Shown here: piece by piece, positions 1-9,867 of the stretch
Numbering within the stretch: the first letter of the stretch is position 1
Layout of the letters: each line of letters opens with the position of its first letter
Assembly (NCBI GenBank): GCA_015680685.1
Contig: MNCI01016537.1
Location: 180,085-202,636 of the forward strand
Reading direction: 5' to 3'
Source of the DNA: Gnetum montanum
Lineage: Eukaryota > Streptophyta > Gnetopsida > Gnetales > Gnetaceae
DNA length: 22,552 nt
Notes under the pieces: generated by a model
Database searches by the model: none
What the model was told of the DNA's origin: nothing
The model's input: the letters and a program-made list of their open reading frames with translations, nothing else
Position numbers and translations under genes: made by a program

Positions 1-141
1 GTATACAATATTTGCATCCAATGTTTACCTCTAGTTAAGTCACAAAGCCATAGAAATGTTTCATATTTTTACAAGAAGAGACCTCCATGTCTAGTGAAGA
101 AACTAGAACTTTACAAATGGATGTAGCAGAATGAAAATGGA

Positions 142-916
142 TTGGGGGAACAACCGATGAGTTTATTTTTTCAAAACATGAAAATATGCCATATCAAAAG
201 TGAGAACCTTAAAAATATTTGTGGAGGAAGTGCTTTGTTGTTTGGACAGCTGTTGATTTTGCTCAACGAGCTTCTGCAACGCGTAGCCATGCCTCTGCTA
301 AACTCGTCATGCAAGTTGCACCTCCCAAAAATAACGCAACAGTTGAAAATACTTCTGCGCATAGTTCGCTGGTAGCTACCACATCTTCTTGTAAATCCTC
401 AGTGATGGTTCATGGTTAAGTTCTTTCAGATTCGTTGGTAACGGTGGTATTGCTAGGGCTTGATGCAGGCCATGAATTTTCGCTAATTTTTGGGTTTCTG
501 GGCTGCAGCAAAGTGGTAGGACTTGTGTTGGGCATCTGTAACAACTTCTCGAATATCTAGGGAACCTTCAGCAACTAGGATACCTGCTTATATGTGGTTG
601 CTGAAATTTACAGCAACTACCTTCAACTATCTACAACGTGAATACATGTACGATGGTTGAATCTATCCACACGCAGTCAGTCTTCAAACTTTCAAAGCTC
701 AGTGTAGTTGGTTTTGACCACCTCAGAATTGTTGCTAGGATTGAAGGGTGTCTCAAGTCTTTGGAAATAGCGATGATCCAAGGCTATGACCAGCTTATGT
801 TTCCAGATAGCATTGTGGCTGTTCAGCCGCTTAGGCTTAATGGAATATGTTTGTCACTCAACCAAGAATTTCTTAGAAGATATAACTACAATGATTTTGC
901 AGTAACTCTGTTTTAG
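142..916 (+). pseudogene. Decayed NBS-LRR-type resistance gene fragment (LRR region)
   Basis: Leucine-rich repeats of the kind found C-terminal to the NB-ARC domain in plant intracellular immune receptors. The best evidence is the frame entered at 557, which reads LGNLQQLGYLLICGC, a TGA stop at 602-604, then NLQQLPSTIYNV. It then continues open to the TAG at 914-916 with KLSKLSVVGFDHL, CLKSLEI and LMFPDSI. The pattern 'L..L..L.I.GC..L..LP..I' is typical of this class. Upstream, weaker LRR-like text appears in two other frames: one at 142-375 (FGQLLILLNELLQ), and one at about 420-551 (SDSLVTVVLLGL). At least two frameshifts are therefore implied. No NB-ARC or TIR motif is visible; they would lie before the window. 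The antisense strand also reads fairly open at about 220-400, but without any LRR pattern. The class is well supported, the TIR or CC subclass is not. Confidence 0.6.
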
Positions 917-1047
917 ATCAGTTTGTATTCGTTTACGTAATATGGTTGCCTATGGACGATTTGTTCTCTCATCTTATGCCTGATGTTATCTTTGAATGCG
1001 GAAATTAACAGGTTTGATGGAAAAGCTCCCATCCCAAATTAATTTAA

Positions 1048-1545
1048 ATACAAAGTGAGCCCCTATTTTCTGGCAAAGAATTACCAGTGACATTAAGGTA
1101 CATTCATTATGCAAGGAATTGGGAGATGTGTAGGAATGTTTCCAATAAGCTCATTTGAACTCAAATCAAGAAACACCATACTCTTACACTTGCTCAACTC
1201 CTTAGTAATTGAATCAGAAATGAAGCTTTGCATAAACTAACCATTTGAAGAATTAATATTAGGGAGAATAGATGCAACCCATCTCATCCAATCTTTTTTA
1301 GCAAGTGACAAGAATCAATACCTTTTCAACCTACATCTTGCTATTTCAATAGTTCTAATGAAATATTTTGAAGGTTTCAATCATCTCATATCTCTGTTCC
1401 TTGAAATGGCCAAAATGTGCCAACAGCATCAAAAGCGCAAGCTCCTTCTTCCACATTTATTCTCCTTGAAATGCTTCTCAATCTCTAAATAAATTAGTTG
1501 TGAAAGGTTAACGGGAAATTTCTAGCTTAGAGTAGTGCATGCATG
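1048..1545 (-). pseudogene. Decayed extracellular LRR receptor (RLP/RLK-type) fragment
   Basis: Minus-strand remnant of a plant cell-surface leucine-rich-repeat receptor. One frame runs from about 1545 to 1093 with several stops. It shows KFPVNLSQLIYLEI (from 1521), HILAISRNRDMR, IEIARCRLKR, ITKELSKCKSMVF and then DLSSNELIGNIP at 1167-1132. The last is the plant-specific extracellular LRR signature LxLSxNxLxGxIP. A shifted frame continues with LNVTGNSLPENRGSL at about 1097-1053. No signal peptide, transmembrane segment or kinase is visible. It faces the NBS-LRR fragment at 142-916 tail to tail. Whether it was a receptor-like protein or a kinase cannot be decided. The stops at TAG 1524-1522 and further down mark it as non-functional. 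Confidence 0.6.
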
Positions 1546-1574
1546 AGCAGAGAAGGTAGTCACCTTACTTGTCC

Positions 1575-2056
1575 TTGTCATTGGATTGAGGTGATAAGAT
1601 GAAATCTTGAAATAAATTCACTATGCTAGTGTGAGTGTGCCATACTCCTTATAGTTCATCCCATAACATCACTCAGTCCACTTCCGTTTCATCTCAGGGT
1701 CACCTTTTGTTGATATTTACACTAGCTCCCTGAATAGGACACTTGAATGTCCTTGATCTTCACAATGGACCCAAGCCTTTGGCTATTCTAGAAGAGATAA
1801 GTCTCTTCCATGTACCACTCTCCATTGGTCATGATGATTGGCCACATGGGAGAGGTTTGGAATTGTGTTCTGACATCTTTTGGAGCTTTTTCCAAAACTA
1901 GCCTAAAGTTTATTTCTTAAATAACTAATCTCTAGAGCTCTTGGGACTTGATGATGTCTAGATAGACTTGATTCAGAGTGACCTCAAGCCTAGGCATAGG
2001 TCCAAGTTCTTCTCCTCATTGAGATTGTTCAGTAGGCACTTCTTCTTCTAGAATCA
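1575..2056 (-). other. Possible unassigned coding remnant, minus strand
   Basis: A single minus-strand frame gives protein-like text over about 160 codons, interrupted by several stops. Its best open stretch includes LVLEKAPKDVRTQFQTSPMW and, a little further on, GEWYMEETYLF. I do not recognise the family. Stop density is only slightly below what AT-rich noise would give, so this may be chance. It lies just upstream, in minus orientation, of the LRR receptor fragment but shows no LRR pattern. It may instead be part of an inserted repeat. Confidence 0.2.
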
Positions 2057-2059
2057 ATC

Positions 2060-2699
2060 AAAAAAATTCCACTTTAGGTTTCTTACAAAGAGGTCCTGTT
2101 GCATGGATTACCTCTTGTTGTTCTTGGCCTTATTCTTGCTAGCCCCTTCCATCTCTAGGTTATTTCTCTCATGGTTGCAAGGGTTCTCGTTCCTGCAAGT
2201 GGTTTTGTTTGGGTGCCATCTATAATCATAGTAGAACCATGGATTAGCAATCATTGTGTAACCTTAAAATAGTTGGAATACCTTCACTCTTGGGGGTAGT
2301 TACACTTGCCTAAGCTATGATTATGACAGATTTAATCAACTTAATTTTTATTTCTATTTATGCCTTATTATTTATAAATCATCTCGGAGGTTGTTGGAAG
2401 GGTTAACTTGGAAAAAGTTGATATTTATGTATGATCAAAGTTACTAACCCTTAGGGGAGTTAGAAAAAATTCTTGAAATTTTCATTAAAAACCTTAAGGT
2501 TTGTGGTCCCAATGATAAAGATCTTATGTCTAGTAAGTGCAAGATTGAAAAACAGAGTGATTTGGACAAACAATTTGAAAGTTATGGGCTTTGGAAGATG
2601 TTTGGCTTAGAAAAATTGCAAAAATTCCCTATGTGTTATGAGAAAATGACAAAAAATTTCCAAAGTTTCTAATGATATATATAGTATTTTTTTATTATG
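2060..2699. other. Gene-free AT-rich stretch, probably outer part of an LTR
   Basis: No coding sequence is supported. Read on the minus strand, 2400-2640 resembles LTR-type non-coding DNA such as 'cataactttcaaattgtttg'. I infer that it belongs to the 3' LTR side of the gypsy element at 4260-9867, but I could not find a matching copy on the other side of that element. Confidence 0.25.
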
Positions 2700-2785
2700 T
2701 TGATGAGGCCTCAATGATGAGGCCTCATCGATGGGGTTGGTTGCATTGACGAGGCCTCGATGATGTAGCTATTGACCACCATTGA
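2700..2785 (+). repeat. GAGGCCTC three-box module, copy A
   Basis: Three perfect GAGGCCTC octamers lie at 2705-2712, 2719-2726 and 2751-2758, separated by 6 and 24 bases. The first two sit in larger near-palindromes (GATGAGGCCTCA, GATGAGGCCTCATC). The module stands out as a GC-rich island in AT-rich DNA. It aligns without gaps to the module at 12095-12178, with the same 6 and 24 base spacing, while sequence outside the module does not align. Confidence 0.75.
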
Positions 2786-4268
2786 TTTTCATTGACTTTG
2801 GTCAAACTTTCAAAATACAAGGAATTTTTTTGATGAAATTGGGGTCAAATGAAAGCTTAGAAGATTAATAATAGTATGAAATCATGAGAAGAGGGCATTG
2901 AAATTCATAAATTTGAAAAAATGGAGAAAAATTGATTTAATGGATGAATGCAATGAAATATTAAGGAGTACTAAGTGGTTTACACAGTGGAAAATACAAA
3001 ATATAAGATTGTAATGATGTCAAAGGTAAGGAACGTTAACTAATCAAGCCAAAAGCTATGCAAGTGGATCCTCCCCATAGCAGGCTCATGCCCTTTTTAC
3101 CCTTGCATAACCTCAACTAAGGAGTCCATAGGTCCCATAGTTGATTTAATGATCATGACAAGTTAAGGACCAACCCAAAAGAATCCACTCAAGAATTTCA
3201 ATACGTTAGACTAAGACATAGAGCATAACATAGAACCAGGTAGTGAGGTGAGTTATGGCAGCATGGATGGATGATAGAGAAGGTGGAATGGAGTTCCAAA
3301 TTGAGGTCATAAGAAGTCCCTTGTGGATTTGTGGTTAAGGTGACCTAAGAAGTTCCATCCTTAGTCCAAACCAAAATCATCGACTTTCAGTGACTTTGCA
3401 TCAACACTCTAAGACTGATCCATCCACTTGAGACACAAGAGTACCCTTGCAAGACAACCACCATTCCATAAGAGGAGAGAGAGGTAGGAAGTAAGAGAGA
3501 GAGAGGGCCTTAGTTAGAGGGAACCTTCAGGTATAGGTGTAAGACTTTTGAGTCCCATAACTAGTGCTTTAAATTCTCATTTTTTTCTTTTGAATGATGG
3601 AACCACAACATGCAACAATGTTACTTGGATTCCTATCATTAGGTGGTACGTAACAGTAAGAAGTCCATGAAAAACACTCAAGCACTCAAGTAAGAAGAAG
3701 AGTACAAAGAGTATTAAGTCCCCTTGAAGTCACACCCTTCTCAAACCTTTGGATCCTTCCCAATTCCAGAACTACCAAGGTCACTGATTGATTAAAAGTT
3801 TCTTTAATGAAAAAGGAACCTCAAATTTCTAGAACAAGGAAGACCATAGAGTTCTTTGGATGGGTGGATGACATGGACTCATTGCCTATCCCATGAAAAA
3901 TAAACCATGTCAAAGTCATCAAACATCATAATTCAAAAATAGAAACTAGACACCAACAATCACACATTAAGCACAAACCATCATTAGTAAACAATAATAG
4001 CAGCATTGTGTTCTGTGATAATAAAGTAGATTTATTGGCACAAATGAGAAAATATCACACTTAACCAAAAGAAACACAAGAGATAAAATAAAGTAAATTA
4101 TATAAGAAAGTATATCATAATCAAGAAAATTTAAATGTACTAAAAATGATATAAAAATAGGAAAATTTGAAAAATCAAAAATTTGTAAAATCAAAAATGT
4201 AAAAAATAAAAAGGGTAGAAAAACTGAGAGGCCATGATAATGGTTAGCATGGATAGCTATCTCCCCCA
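2786..4268 (-). other. Putative 3' LTR and flank of gypsy element 1
   Basis: No coding sequence is supported. The minus strand is T-rich at 4060-4250, with a short GA run on the plus strand at 3472-3507. At 4260-4267 the minus strand reads GGGGGAGA, a possible polypurine tract, just downstream of the integrase end as expected for second-strand priming. A TG start directly abutting it was not found, and no second LTR copy was identified. The LTR assignment is therefore inference from position. Confidence 0.3.
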
Positions 4269-4393
4269 TGACTGAGTTGAAAAGAGGAGATCTGAAAAAT
4301 AGAACATTGGTGTCCATCAAGTGAGGCAGTTTTTACATTGGCCAATCTTGGTTCCAAAAAAGGCTTGACTTGTTGGATATTGACCAATTGCTT

Positions 4394-5592
4394 CTAATTT
4401 GTGTTGTTAGCTCTATAAATTATCATGACCCTAGAGGGAAAGGTTTGATCAATTATATAAGGTTCCTTCCATGATGTTTGAAATTTTTTCTTTTGAGGTA
4501 CATGTGTAGGGTTCCAGTAAAGGACCTTATCTCCTAGTTGAAACCTTACTTTCCTAATTCTAAGGTCATGGCATTGCTTGCTAAATGCTTTGTTCACCTC
4601 ATTCAAAGATAGGGCCACCAAGCGATTTTCGTCTAGCTCATTCAGATTGATGAATCTTTCCTTGTGTGCTAAACTTAAGCCAAGGTTTAGATCACAAGTC
4701 GTTGAGAGTGTACAGAGCTCAAATTGAATTGGGAGTGTTGGAATTTTTCCATACACTAACTCATAAGGAGAATATCCAATAGAAAGTTTCCAAGTTGATC
4801 GATAAGCACAAATAGCATCATTAAGTTTTGTGCTCCAATCCTTCCTATATTTGCTAATGGTTCACGTTAATATTTTAGTAATCTCCTAGTTGGTTACCTT
4901 TCCTTGACCATTAGCTTAGGCATGGTAAGGTGTTGTTAATTGATGTTCTATCCCCAAGCATTGTATTAATTTTCTAAATGTGGCACTTGTGAAGTGAGTT
5001 CCATTATCAAAAATTAGTGAACGTAGCACCCCAAACCTATTGATGACATGTTGTTGTATAAATCTAGTGGTAGTGGATGATGTGTAGTTTGTAACAGCTA
5101 CCACTTCAACCCATTTTGTGCAATAATCAAATACTACTATAATCTATGCTTTATCATTAGACATGGGTGTGATAGCACCCATGAAGTCAATACCCCATAT
5201 GTTGAAAGGTTCTAGTGGTTGAATCCACTATTGAGGACCTTCCATTTGAACGATCATCCCCCCATCACGTTGAGAATGTTCACAAGACTTGACAAACTAG
5301 TGGGCATCCCTAAAAATTGTAGCCCAATAGTACCCTACCATTAATATTTTTATGGTCATGTGTCTCTCTGCATAGTGGCCTCTACAAGGTCCTTCATGAG
5401 CCTCATGGAGAATGCGTAATTAATCTTTGTTAGGGGGACACACCAATGGATCAGGCCATCAGTGCACACCTTGTAAAGGTGCTTATCAATTTCCATGAAA
5501 TATTTGACCCAATGAAGAAATTTTTGTTTTTTCCTAAAATCCAAGTCTTATGGAATCTCTTGAGTGATAGATATGGAGATTTCATGCCATCC
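4394..5592 (-). pseudogene. Element 1 integrase, inactive
   Basis: This is a retroviral-type integrase with DNA strand-transfer function in the ancestor. The pre-integrase stretch includes KHLYKVCTDGLIHWCVP (in 5544-5356). After a frameshift near 5405-5440 the zinc-binding region reads AHEGPCRGHY and then CEHS. The second Cys of the HHCC motif is Ser (codon 5273-5275). The core has Asp in WGIDFMG (5186-5188) and Asp in FDNGTHF (5006-5008). At the expected Glu position, 35 residues further on, the codon at 4898-4900 is AAG (Lys) in GQGKVTN. A C-terminal region follows at 4756-4394, including VYGKIPTLPIQFEL and GDKVLYWNP. Stops occur in TPYHA*ANGQ and VTN*EI. The two active-site spacings (60 and 36 codon steps) fit the family well. 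Confidence 0.9.
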
Positions 5593-6498
5593 ATCTTTCT
5601 TTGTAAGCTCTACCAATGGCTTTATGATCTTAGATAAATTCTCTATAAGTCATTGGTGGTAGCCAATATGTCCAAGGAATGACTAAACATCTTTGATGGT
5701 CTTTGGTTGACATGTTATTCCTTGGATGATCCTTATCTTTTCTAGGTCTACCTCAATCCCTTTCTATGAAATTTAGTGCCCTAGCATGATGCCTTCTTGG
5801 ACCATGAGATGGCTTTTTTGCTAATTGAGCCATAGGTTTATCTCAACACATCTCTTCAATACTTGCTCAAGTCGGTCCAAGGCTTGCTCAAATGTAGCTC
5901 CGTAGGTGGAGAAGTTATCCATGAAAAATTCAACACCATTACCGATTTATTATTGGAAGATATTAAGGACCAAGCATTAAATTGTTGTAGGGGCATTACA
6001 GAGGCCAAATGGCATCTTATAGTATGCAAAAGTCCCCTAGGGACTTGTAAATGTTATCTTGGCTTGATCTTCTGGTACAATTTTGATTTGGTTGTAGCCA
6101 CTATAACCATCCAAGGAATAATAATAACAATGCCTAGATATGGTATCTAATACTTGATCCATGAATGGAAATGGAAAGTGATCCTTAAATGTTGCCATAT
6201 TTAACAACCTAAAGTCAATGCAGACGTACCATTTACCATCCTTCTTTGATACAATTACGAGTCAACTAACCCACTCACTATCTGCGATTGGATAGATAAA
6301 ACCTACCTTGAGGAGTTGCTCTATTTCCTCCTTAATGATTTTCTTCAATTTGGGGTTTAGCTGCCTTTGTGATTTCCTTCTAGGCTTCATGGTTGGGTTA
6401 GTATAAATGTAGTGTTGGAATATCCTTGGATCAATTCTTGTCAGTTCTGGATATGACCAACCAAAGGTTGTTGACCATTTATTTACAACTTCCAACAT
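5593..6498 (-). pseudogene. Element 1 reverse transcriptase, inactive
   Basis: Polymerase domain that copied the element's RNA into DNA. It opens with RTL-type text before the palm: QRQLNPKLKKIIKEEIEQLL, then GFIYPIADSEWVS. The palm shows DGKWYVCIDFRLLN, then SLDGYSGYNQI with the first catalytic Asp at 6109-6111, then MPFGLCNAPTT. The metal-binding FxDD box reads FMDN, because the second Asp codon is AAC (Asn, 5914-5916). The connection shows VLKRCVEINLWLN*QKSHLM, GIEVDLEKIRIIQG, SFLGHIGYH and KIIKPLVELTKKD, ending at 5593. In-frame stops include one replacing the usual Trp of the LNWxKC-like motif. RNase H does not follow; the frame runs straight into pre-integrase text. Confidence 0.92.
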
Positions 6499-6789
6499 CT
6501 TTTATTTTTGTCTAGGAGCAATTTTGACATTAATGATGATTGGTTTACCATTTTAAAAAAATGCATACTCCATTTCGACTAGTAAATTTTTTAGTTCTAA
6601 GGGCTTCTACTTGAAGTGATCAGGGATCTCCAACTATCCCCAATAGTTATCATCATCTTCATTAGAGAGTTCAGAATGGACTTGTTTGATTTTGTCCATG
6701 CCTTCTACATATGCATAAGTTAAACTCTCATTTGGTTCCATGCATATTGTGCTACTATCTGAATCAACTATCAGCCACTGGGTTCCCTC
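6499..6789 (-). pseudogene. Element 1 protease-RT spacer
   Basis: Continues the same minus-strand frame between protease and RT. Readable pieces are LEIPDHFK, KPLELKNLLVEMEYAFF and GKPIIINVKIAP. These match the usual plant gypsy connector just before RT ('...LKYAFL...PVII...'). Several stops interrupt it. It has no independent function. Confidence 0.6.
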
Positions 6790-7370
6790 CTACTTTGTGG
6801 CTACTACGTATAGATACCATTGAATATTAACTTCTTGTGCACACTGATTGCATGCCTTAATATATGTGCTTTTTATGGACCAAATATTTTGCACGTAATT
6901 GCACCTATTTTCGCTATATGCAATGCATGGAATATGCTTCTTCTCAATCTTTCTTGATTCATTGTCCTTAGATATTTCGAGAGATAGGTTCCTTATTCCC
7001 ATTCGTGCATTGACTATGCTTAACCAAGCACTTCCCATGATGATGGGGAAGCCACTTTTGTAGTTTTCCATCTTGATTACCAGAAAATCAGTAGGATAGG
7101 ACCACCTACAAACTGTGGTCACAATGTCCTCTACTAAATCCAAAGGGATCGTAATCAATTGATTTGCTAATTCTAAATGGATCTTGCTCTTCTGAAGAGG
7201 TGGTAGGTTCTAGGCTTTATACATATCATGGGAGATGATGTTAACTCTGGAACTAGAGTCAAGAAGAGTCTTGCATGGCTCTTATCTAGAAATATATAGA
7301 AAGGTGAGTGGACTTCTTGGATCAGATCTTTTTGTAGAAAGGTTGCCAACCTTGATCCAGTCAAAAATAG
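6790..7370 (-). pseudogene. Element 1 aspartic protease (retropepsin) region
   Basis: The retropepsin would have cut the gag-pol polyprotein. The active-site strand reads CKTLLDSSSRVNIIS, with the catalytic Asp codon at 7258-7260. The usual D-[ST]-G-A is D-S-S-S here, so the Gly is replaced. About 65 residues later comes SGFPIIMGSAWLSIVNARMG, the typical C-terminal 'ILG-x-x-W-L' strand. Upstream, SPLTFLYIS fits the first strand. TAA just before EPCKTLL and TAG after DMYKA break the frame. Its frame matches gag and RT. Confidence 0.8.
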
Positions 7371-8187
7371 CATGAGTTAGCATCATAGTGTGGATCCTAG
7401 GTGGCACTTGGTTTGAAGGATGCTTGAAGGTATTTGATGTAGAAGATGAGGGTACTAGAGAGGTAGGGCGATTATCTAGAGTAGATTACGATGGCTAAAG
7501 AGGACTAGTGGACTAGAAGAAAGGTTGTTTCCTTGATTAATTATTTAGACCACTTGGTTGAAAAATTGGTTGTGAGTGTACAACCCTTGTAGCATTTCGT
7601 TGTTGCAGCTATGGAGAAATTTCACCCTGCATGGATGGAGTAGGAGGTAAATGAGTTGAAGGTGGAGGTGTAGGTGCAGAGGAATGTGAAGGATGATAAG
7701 GATAGTGATATGGGTTTTTTCCTCAAGTAGATGATGCATGTGTTCAGTGGTACTATGGAGGGTAATAGTTATGCTGGAATGATCCATGACTTGCTGAACT
7801 TCTAGGAGAAATAGGTTGCTAAACATAGTACCCATATGGATCTAGTTGCCTATAAGGGTGTTGTTGCCTTGGTAGTGGCATTCTTGATGATTGTGATTGG
7901 TACCACTGTTAGTACTATTCATAAGGTTGTAAAGGAGTTCCACTTAGATAGTAAGCTTATTGTTATTGGTGGAACTGTCTTGGACTACCTTGGGGGTAAG
8001 GTAGTTGTCTTGGAGCTTGCCTACGTGCTAGGTAGGGGTTCAATGCATACAATCTAGACTCTTGTAAGTGTGACACCATAGGGCAACATCCCTTTGGATG
8101 TTCATATTGATAGATGTCACATTCAATTTCATCATTAGAGTCAGACTCCACAACTTCTTCTATTGCAGTAGGTTTGCCCTTACCTCT
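7371..8187 (-). pseudogene. Element 1 gag C-terminal Pro/Gln-rich linker
   Basis: The minus-strand text in the gag frame is rich in Pro, Gln, Tyr and Ser. Examples are ESDSNDEIECDIYQYEHPKG (near 8150), RRQAPRQLPYPQGSPRQFHQ (near 8020), then APTPPPSTHLPPTPSMQG near 7650. This is the usual low-complexity tail joining gag to protease. I see no CCHC zinc knuckle; only scattered Cys (CDIY, GCCPM) are present. Stops interrupt it. The apparent plus-strand and alternate-frame ORFs in 7545-8057 are antisense or frame shadows of this repetitive region. Confidence 0.6.
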
Positions 8188-8973
8188 TTAGCAGGCATGT
8201 TCAGCTTCTTTTTGCCATCTACGATTATGATCACTATTTTGATCTTTGGATTCTTTAGTAATTTTCAAAGTGGTTTGAAAATTTTCATCCAAAGAGTCCC
8301 ATAACTTCTCAACCTTGGTTGAAATGTCAAAAATAGATTTTTGGGTTGGCAAGGTTTTTCTGTTCACCACTTCATCAAGTGGTGAATCCTTCTCATCATA
8401 AAATTAGACCTCTCATTTTCTAATGGATGGATCCCTATTATACTCTTCAACACTCTCCCTTTTTCATATCTCACCTTCTTCTTTTGCTACCTACTCAATT
8501 AACCTTTGTATCTGATGAGCTCTCATTTCAGACAACCTCCCTTGGGCATACACCCCAAGGGTTCTTCTTGATTCTGTCCTGAGCCCATCTATGATGTGGG
8601 TAAGTTGTTTCCTTTGAGAGTAACCATAGCTAGGACATCTATGTAGGAGTGAATAATATCAGCTCATGGTGGCATTCAAGGGTTCATGTATTCCTTTTTC
8701 CCAACTTTGGATTTGCCTTCTCAGATTAGACACTCTAGAGTACATTTGATATTTGTTATTGAATAGTTCTAACATGGTACTCTATCTTCAAATATATTTT
8801 GGTTCTAAGGATTGATACCAACTTTTAGCTTCCTTAATTAGTATCCTAGGGGAAAGCTTGAGTTTTTTCCACTTGTTCTTGATCTCTTGTAAAGAATAGG
8901 CATCTTGAAAGGCTAGCAAATGTGTTTGTGGATTAAAGTTGTATCCCCCTTCAAATTTTGGGATATTGTTCAT
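8188..8973 (-). pseudogene. Element 1 gag core (Retrotrans_gag-like)
   Basis: Capsid-forming Gag core. One frame runs from 8973 to 8188 with several stops. The N-terminal part reads IPKFEGGYNFNPQTHLLAF, then EAKSWYQSLEPKYI. After two stops it continues with MLELFNNKYQMYSRVSNLRR, SWEKGIHEPLNATMS, HIIDGLRTESRRTLG and RLSEMRAHQIQRLIE. This is the family layout: a glycine-containing start, a W-x-x-L helix, an 'F...f' helix and an 'E-plus-L' helix. The C-terminal part is a charged helical stretch, including STKVEKLWDSLDENF. Start and stop codons are not preserved as a unit. Confidence 0.75.
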
Positions 8974-9867
8974 ATCTAGGCACTTGATCTAACTATCCTT
9001 CATATGCCTAGTTGGAATTATTACTACCTTTGCAATGTTAAGCATACTTAAAGTTACTAGTAAAGGTTCATCATCATCGCTGCATTGATGATGCTAATAA
9101 TGGTTTCGGCCACCCCTTTGATTTTGGCAGCCTTCACAGTCATTATTATTTCATCAATCACCTTCATCATGGTTGTTTCAATGATGGCTTCTATGAGAAT
9201 CATTGGATGAAGAGGAATGTTTGGAATTAGATGAAGAGGATGAAGAGGAAGATGGATTGCCACTACCACCATAGTGTTTTCCACCACTCACACTTTTTAT
9301 GATCTGCATCATTAGATCTCTTGTTATTACGATGTTCACCCATGTTCCTACTTTGGCTATCACTCTTCCTTGAACCTAGTTTTTAAATAGTTGATTGCAG
9401 GGTCAAGTTCATACCCTCACCATCATTAGTAGGGGGTGGAGGATCTTCATGTTGAGAACCTTCCAAGGGAGGGTCCTCATTATCTTCTTGATCTAGTAGG
9501 AATAAGGGGTTAGTGTAATGTTTTTCCTTTGTGGCTTCATGGAGTCTCTCCTAAATTTTATCCCTCTTACATAATGTTTTAGTGTGATGATAGTTCCTAG
9601 TGTTGTACCCTTCCACAATGTATTCTTCATGAAGATTTGCTATTCCCAATTTCTTAAGGATTTTAATTAGCATTCTGGGCATAGATCTATCGAGGTGGGG
9701 GAAAGTAAAACAATGTTGCCCTCCATATCACACCATCACATTTATTCATCTTGATGTAGGATGAAGGTGAAATTTGGTACAAACTCATTTGGATGAGTGT
9801 ATACCACCTTGCATTCCTATGGGACCGGTGGTTTAGTAACATCATGCTTACAAGAAGAAGAAGACAT
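8974..9867 (-). pseudogene. Element 1 gag N-terminal extension, Ser-rich
   Basis: The probable start of the polyprotein is the ATG at 9867-9865 (MSSSSCKHDVTKPPVP), in the same frame as gag core and pol. A shifted frame from 9673 carries MLIKILKKLGIANLHEEYIV, LHEATKEKHYTNPLFLLDQE and EDPPLEGSQHEDPPPP. The original frame returns near 9280 with a run of eight serines (GGSGNPSSSSSSSSN). Acidic, proline and serine-rich N-terminal gag extensions are poorly conserved, so no function is assigned. The assignment rests on continuity with the core at 8973. The start codon is a guess. Confidence 0.45.

Larger units (their letters stand above)
4260..9867 (-). mobile_element. Element 1: decayed Ty3/gypsy LTR retrotransposon internal region
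   Basis: Minus-strand gag, protease, reverse transcriptase and integrase follow in the Ty3/gypsy order, with integrase last. Most of gag, protease, RT and the start of integrase share one reading frame (codon first bases divisible by 3). This implies an ancestral single gag-pol polyprotein. Two compensating shifts occur in N-terminal gag (about 9700 and 9280), and one shift occurs in integrase near 5405-5440. RNase H is absent. Many stops are present throughout. Integrase and RT text resemble the Athila/Tat side of plant gypsy elements, but I cannot fix the lineage by eye. The LTR pair is not resolved. Confidence 0.9.

Noticed and set aside
171-420. Minus-strand open text opposite the NBS-LRR fragment
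   Set aside because: It reads well for about 50 codons but has no LRR pattern. The plus strand gives clear LRR text in the adjoining part, so this is taken as antisense shadow.
2103-2225. Plus-strand short frame starting MDYLLLFLALFLLAPS, like a signal peptide
   Set aside because: Only about 40 codons, with no continuing gene or splice context. A hydrophobic start can arise by chance in T-rich sequence.
3967-4320. 117-codon hydrophobic minus-strand ORF
   Set aside because: Its Phe/Leu/Ile-rich text comes from a T-rich low-complexity strand. It crosses the putative polypurine tract and LTR edge and matches no family.
5446-8304. Plus-strand ORFs across element 1 (for example 5446-5637, 5863-6150, 7836-8057, 8098-8304)
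   Set aside because: They are antisense to well-supported minus-strand gag and pol text.
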